DNA from: CAZCGA01 sp964498075
GTDB lineage: Bacteria > Desulfobacterota > Binatia > HRBIN30
Length of the DNA stretch: 64,000 nucleotides
Reading direction: 5' to 3'
Assembly: GCA_964498075.1 (NCBI GenBank)
Contig: CAZCGA010000022.1
Span: 1-64,000 of the forward strand
The notes below the pieces were generated by a model that was given only the letters and a program-made list of their open reading frames with translations, did not search any database and was not told the origin of the DNA. Made by a program: the position numbers and the translations under genes. This document shows positions 60,757 to 64,000 of this stretch, piece by piece (the stretch's first letter is position 1; the number at the start of each line of letters is the position of its first letter).

Positions 60757-61581
60757 GTGAGCGAGCTCCCCTACTATCTTCCGATCGGCGACGAGGTCGA
60801 GATCTTCACGGCGGCGTACGCCTGCCGCCTGCCCATTCTGCTCAAGGGTCCAACCGGCTGCGGCAAGACACGCTTCGTCGAGTACATGGCGGAGACGCTG
60901 CGGGGCACGGATCACAATGGCGCAGCCCCCGGCCAGGAGGTGATCCCCGGCAATCTGATCACCGTGGCCTGCCACGAGGATCTCACCGGCAGCGATCTGG
61001 TCGGCCGCTACCTCATCAAGGGCGACGAGACCGTATGGATCGACGGGCCGCTCACCCAAGCGGTCAAAGGCGGCGCCATCGCCTACCTCGACGAGATCGT
61101 CGAAGCCCGCAAGGACACCATCGTCCTCATCCATCCGCTCACCGACCATCGCCGCATCCTGCCGATCGACAAGAAGGGGGAGATCATCGAGGCGCACCCG
61201 GACTTCTTGCTGGTGATCTCGTACAACCCCGGCTACCAGAGTGTGTTGAAGGATCTGAAGCACTCGACCCGCCAGCGTTTCGTCACCATCGATTTCGATT
61301 ATCCGCCACGCGACAAGGAAGCGCAGATCATCGCGCACGAGAGCGGCATCGACATGGAGCGGGCGCTGGCACTGGCGAAGCTGGGCGAGAAGGTTCGTCA
61401 CCTCAAGGCCAGCGGGTTGGAAGAAGGGGTGAGCACGCGGCTGCTCGTCTATGCAGGCCAGCTGATGCAGCGGCAGGTGCCGGCCCGTCGTGCCTGTCGT
61501 GTCGCCGTGAGCACGTCGCTCACCGACGACGCGGAGTCGCAGCGCGCAATCGATGTGTTGGTGGGCGCGATATTTGAGTGA
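60757..61581 (+). CDS. CbbQ/NirQ/NorQ-type AAA+ ATPase
   Basis: A 274-residue MoxR-related AAA+ ATPase of the CbbQ/NorQ group. Walker A GPTGCGKT (about residues 31-38), Walker B AIAYLDEI and sensor-like VISYNPGYQSV are visible, with the family's C-terminal GVSTRLLVYAGQL. In known cases it pairs with a CbbO/NorD VWA protein to activate Rubisco or NO reductase. Here the partner gene follows after a repeat spacer. GTG 60757 is chosen by family alignment; GTG 60712 is the alternative. Confidence 0.88.
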   Translation: MSELPYYLPIGDEVEIFTAAYACRLPILLKGPTGCGKTRFVEYMAETLRGTDHNGAAPGQEVIPGNLITVACHEDLTGSDLVGRYLIKGDETVWIDGPLTQAVKGGAIAYLDEIVEARKDTIVLIHPLTDHRRILPIDKKGEIIEAHPDFLLVISYNPGYQSVLKDLKHSTRQRFVTIDFDYPPRDKEAQIIAHESGIDMERALALAKLGEKVRHLKASGLEEGVSTRLLVYAGQLMQRQVPARRACRVAVSTSLTDDAESQRAIDVLVGAIFE

Positions 61582-61582
61582 G

Positions 61583-61690
61583 AGCTGTCAGCCGTCAGCT
61601 GTAAGCTCTCAGCCAGGACGATCAGAGCAGGACCCGCCAAGTGCTTCTCCTCCAGGCTGATAGCTGACGGCTGATCGCTGAACGCTTCCG
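61583..61690. repeat. Heptamer-repeat inverted array, copy E
   Basis: Between the CbbQ-like and NorD-like genes. The right arm reads AGGCTGA-TAGCTGA-CGGCTGA-TCGCTGA; the left arm on the opposite strand reads TGGCTGA-GAGCTTA-CAGCTGA-CGGCTGA. The arms are separated by about 40 unique bases. The right arm ends a few bases before the next ATG. Confidence 0.68.
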
Positions 61691-61692
61691 CA

Positions 61693-64000
61693 ATGGCTGA
61701 CCGCTCTCTGTGGTTCGAGTCGCATCTCCTCGCGGATCGCATCGGGCGCCGCGCCCACGCAGCGGCGGAGCGCCTCGGACCGGAGACGCACGAAAGAATT
61801 CTCAGCGCCGGCGATCGCCTGGCGGCCGTGTCACCCGCCGCGGCGCAGCAGTTTTACCGGCGGGCGGCCGCGGTCTGGCAGGCGCTCGGACCCGCCGACT
61901 TCGACGGCTGGTTCGAGCTGGGTCACGACTTGCTGCTGAACGAACCGTCGCAGCGCGACGCCGCACTGGCGTACTTCTCGGTCGCTCCCAAGGCGGTCGC
62001 GAGCGCGGGGCTGGACCGCCTGGGTGATTGGTGCGCGATCGGCAAACGCGTCGGCGCGATGTCGCGCAAGCTCGGCGCCGTCTTCTTCGAAGGCACGGCG
62101 ACAGTCATTGATGCGATCGACAGCGACAGCCTCGCTGAGTGGGCGCGCCATGGCATGCGCCTCCACGGCCTCGCCGGCTGGCGCGGCGAGTTCTTGGCGC
62201 AGGCATACTTCGGAGCTGCGGCGCATGCATTGGTGGTCTTGCACCCGAACGAGCTCGCAGCGTGGGCCGACCTGGGGGTCGCGGTGCAGCGCGTCCTACG
62301 CGAGGGCCGCTTCTTCAACACGCTCCCAGTGGGATTGGCGACGCTCAAGCCGGAAGAACGCGAGGTCTTCTTCGCCACCGCCCTGGCGCTGGCCGCGGTG
62401 AACCCGGCGGCTGCCGCGACCTTCTATACCGAAGTGCCGGCGGCGCTCCGGCGCCTGCACACGTCGGTGCGCTTGAAGGTGCTCCGCATCTGCGAGCACG
62501 CCGGCGTCTCGGTCGCCGAAGCGCTGGCCGAGATTGCACCGGTGGCGGGCGCGCTAGTGCACGACATTCCGAGTGCACACCGCGGTGCGGCGCTCGACCT
62601 CGCGCTGCGCGTCGCGCGGGAGTTTCCGCGTGGCAGCGTCGCCGTGCTGCGCTCGTTACCGGCCGCCTACGAGGACGCCCGGCACGCCGCGGTGGAGCAA
62701 TGGGTGCACCGCGGGTTACAGATCGCCGGCGACAACGCCGACGCCGGGGTGGCGTACTTCGCGCTGCAATCGCGGACCAGCCTGCAGGTGCTGCACGCGT
62801 CCTCGACCGCCGCGACGCTTACCGACGAGCAGGGTCTGCTGCGCAAGTACGTGCAGATGCTGAGCGGGCAACCGGCGTCGCTCCGTGGCACCGACGCGTT
62901 CCAGCTGCGTCCGCCGCTCGAAGAGTTCCCGCTGGAAGGCGAGGTCGCCTTGCCACTCAAGATCGGCCAGTTCAACACGCACGAGGACAATTGTCGCCTG
63001 TATCGTTTCTTGGCGGGTCAGCTCGCCGGGCGCAGGGAGTTCGGCACCTATGACGTAGCGCTGCCGGAAGGCGTGGACGGTCTCCTCACCTTCTTGCGAT
63101 CACCGCAACACCCGGAGCTGCTGGAAGAGCTGTTCCTGGTTGCTGAAGGCGTCCGGATCGCCGCCGCCCTGTCGCGTGCTTACCCCGGCCTGACGCACGA
63201 GCAGCGGGCGCTCGCCGAACGCTTTCTCTCACTGCAGACCGCCGACCAGATTCCATCCCAGTCTGGCTTGCTGGACGCGTTGCTGGCGTGGCTGCTCTCG
63301 GGGCGCGGCAGCGCCGGGCTGCCGGGGTGGCTGCGTGCCCTTGCGGTGTTGGTGGCGCCGTGCGTGGCCCCGCTCGCGTCGGTGAATGCCACGGTCAATG
63401 ACGCCCTCCGCGTCGCGCAAACCCTGGCGGCGCAGTTGGCGGGCTCGGAAGAGATTTCGCAACGGGCAGCGCTCGGTGATTTGTTCTTCGACAAGGTGGC
63501 CGGTGACGGGCTCATCGATCCGTACATGGACGACGACTCGCCTGCCCTGTCGAGCGACGCCGCGCAGGTGCCGACGGATGCACCGACACCGCCACCGGTC
63601 GCGCTGCCGGATGAGCTGAAGCTGCAGCTGGATGAATTGGACGAGGCGACCGAAGGCACGACGACCCCGCTGTCCGCCGAAGAGCTGCAGCGCCTGCTCG
63701 AAGCCGGCGCCGATCTCCGCATGAAACAGGGGTACAGCGACGACCTCGAAGGTCTCGGCCTCTACATCACCGATCTGCTCGGCAAGGTACCCGCGGAGCA
63801 ACTGGAGGAGCTACGACGCTTGCTCAAGCATGCAACCACGACGGACCGTCCCCCGCCGCGCCGCTGGATCGAGCGCCGCGGTGAGGGGGCATCCTTCTAC
63901 TACGACGAGTGGGACTATCACATCGGTGACTACCGGCAGCGTTGGTGCCGGCTGCTCGAGCTCACGGTGGACGGTGATGCGGGCGAGTTCTTCAATCAGA
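61693..64000 (+). CDS. CbbO/NorD-like protein, 3' end outside the window
   Basis: At least 769 codons open from ATG 61693 to the window end with no stop. The N-terminal 550 or so residues are helical and repeat-like, unlike short NorD proteins. A Pro/Asp-rich linker (about residues 620-640) follows, then near the end FYYDEWDYHIGDYRQRWC, a hallmark of CbbO/NorD proteins that precedes the C-terminal VWA domain. It is the likely partner of the AAA+ ATPase upstream. The VWA domain should lie just beyond the window. The long N-terminus may be the substrate-binding part. Confidence 0.83.
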   Translation, partial: MADRSLWFESHLLADRIGRRAHAAAERLGPETHERILSAGDRLAAVSPAAAQQFYRRAAAVWQALGPADFDGWFELGHDLLLNEPSQRDAALAYFSVAPKAVASAGLDRLGDWCAIGKRVGAMSRKLGAVFFEGTATVIDAIDSDSLAEWARHGMRLHGLAGWRGEFLAQAYFGAAAHALVVLHPNELAAWADLGVAVQRVLREGRFFNTLPVGLATLKPEEREVFFATALALAAVNPAAAATFYTEVPAALRRLHTSVRLKVLRICEHAGVSVAEALAEIAPVAGALVHDIPSAHRGAALDLALRVAREFPRGSVAVLRSLPAAYEDARHAAVEQWVHRGLQIAGDNADAGVAYFALQSRTSLQVLHASSTAATLTDEQGLLRKYVQMLSGQPASLRGTDAFQLRPPLEEFPLEGEVALPLKIGQFNTHEDNCRLYRFLAGQLAGRREFGTYDVALPEGVDGLLTFLRSPQHPELLEELFLVAEGVRIAAALSRAYPGLTHEQRALAERFLSLQTADQIPSQSGLLDALLAWLLSGRGSAGLPGWLRALAVLVAPCVAPLASVNATVNDALRVAQTLAAQLAGSEEISQRAALGDLFFDKVAGDGLIDPYMDDDSPALSSDAAQVPTDAPTPPPVALPDELKLQLDELDEATEGTTTPLSAEELQRLLEAGADLRMKQGYSDDLEGLGLYITDLLGKVPAEQLEELRRLLKHATTTDRPPPRRWIERRGEGASFYYDEWDYHIGDYRQRWCRLLELTVDGDAGEFFNQ

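Overview
The window is a GC-rich chromosomal segment of a Gram-negative, LPS-producing bacterium. It carries a full run of outer-membrane biogenesis genes (lolC/E, lolD, bamA, skp, fabZ, lpxA, lpxI, lpxB, msbA, waaA, lpxK, heptosyltransferases, Kdo kinase). Several traits recall metagenome-derived Binatota/'deltaproteobacterial' genomes: secreted proteins with long Pro/Thr stalks and a terminal dockerin-like Ca-loop domain, many small catabolic oxidoreductases, two acetoacetate-decarboxylase-like proteins and a P450. That taxonomic placement is an inference from gene style only. No rRNA, tRNA or CRISPR array was seen.

Region 1 (1-6250, mostly minus strand) is a catabolic/regulatory patch: three tandem zinc alcohol dehydrogenase paralogues, a translationally coupled decayed acyl-CoA dehydrogenase, a TetR regulator with a visible promoter/operator, a C-terminal amine-oxidase fragment, an AraC regulator and an acetoacetate-decarboxylase-like protein. 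Region 2 (6251-12450) is a small defence/toxin patch: a helicase-less single-chain restriction-modification enzyme (type ISP-like), a HEPN-motif protein 22 nt downstream, a HicB/HicA pair and a deleted PIN toxin. Region 3 (12270-16000) holds a cupin-PLP lyase fusion coupled to a decayed alcohol dehydrogenase, a small cupin, a MocR C-terminal fragment and a UbiA-type prenyltransferase. Region 4 (16010-21560) holds a MITE-like inverted repeat, a 1,408-residue secreted repeat protein with nearly identical 600-nt repeats, a second HicA/HicB pair and a DUF2442 protein. Region 5 (21670-34640) is mixed metabolism: luciferase-like oxidoreductase, alpha/beta hydrolase with an odd nucleophile, VOC protein, DJ-1 protein plus GlxA-type regulator, PQQ sugar dehydrogenase lipoprotein, large penicillin-acylase-like protein, remnants, a second acetoacetate-decarboxylase-like protein with palindromic upstream sites, a P450 and MscL.

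Region 6 (34640-58121) is the envelope cluster: AsmA/DUF748 protein (minus), then lysS-lolCE-lolD-bamA-skp-fabZ-lpxA-lpxI-Gfo/Idh/MocA-lpxB-msbA-DUF374-waaA-lpxK-Trm112-waaF-Kdo kinase-heptosyltransferase on the plus strand. Many neighbours overlap as ATGA or GTGA. lpxD, often present between skp and fabZ, is missing. A haem-motif outer-membrane barrel protein follows. Region 7 (58131-64000) has a GspE/PilB ATPase fused to zinc ribbons and a response-regulator receiver, and a CbbQ/NorQ-type AAA ATPase with a long CbbO/NorD-like partner that runs off the window.

Two cross-cutting patterns stand out. First, the accessory half contains at least seven decayed or deleted genes, two of them still coupled to an intact upstream gene by a stop/start overlap. 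Second, five intergenic gaps in the envelope and CbbQ regions contain arrays of a degenerate heptamer (YGGCTGA-like), usually in two opposed arms that would form a hairpin just before the next start codon.
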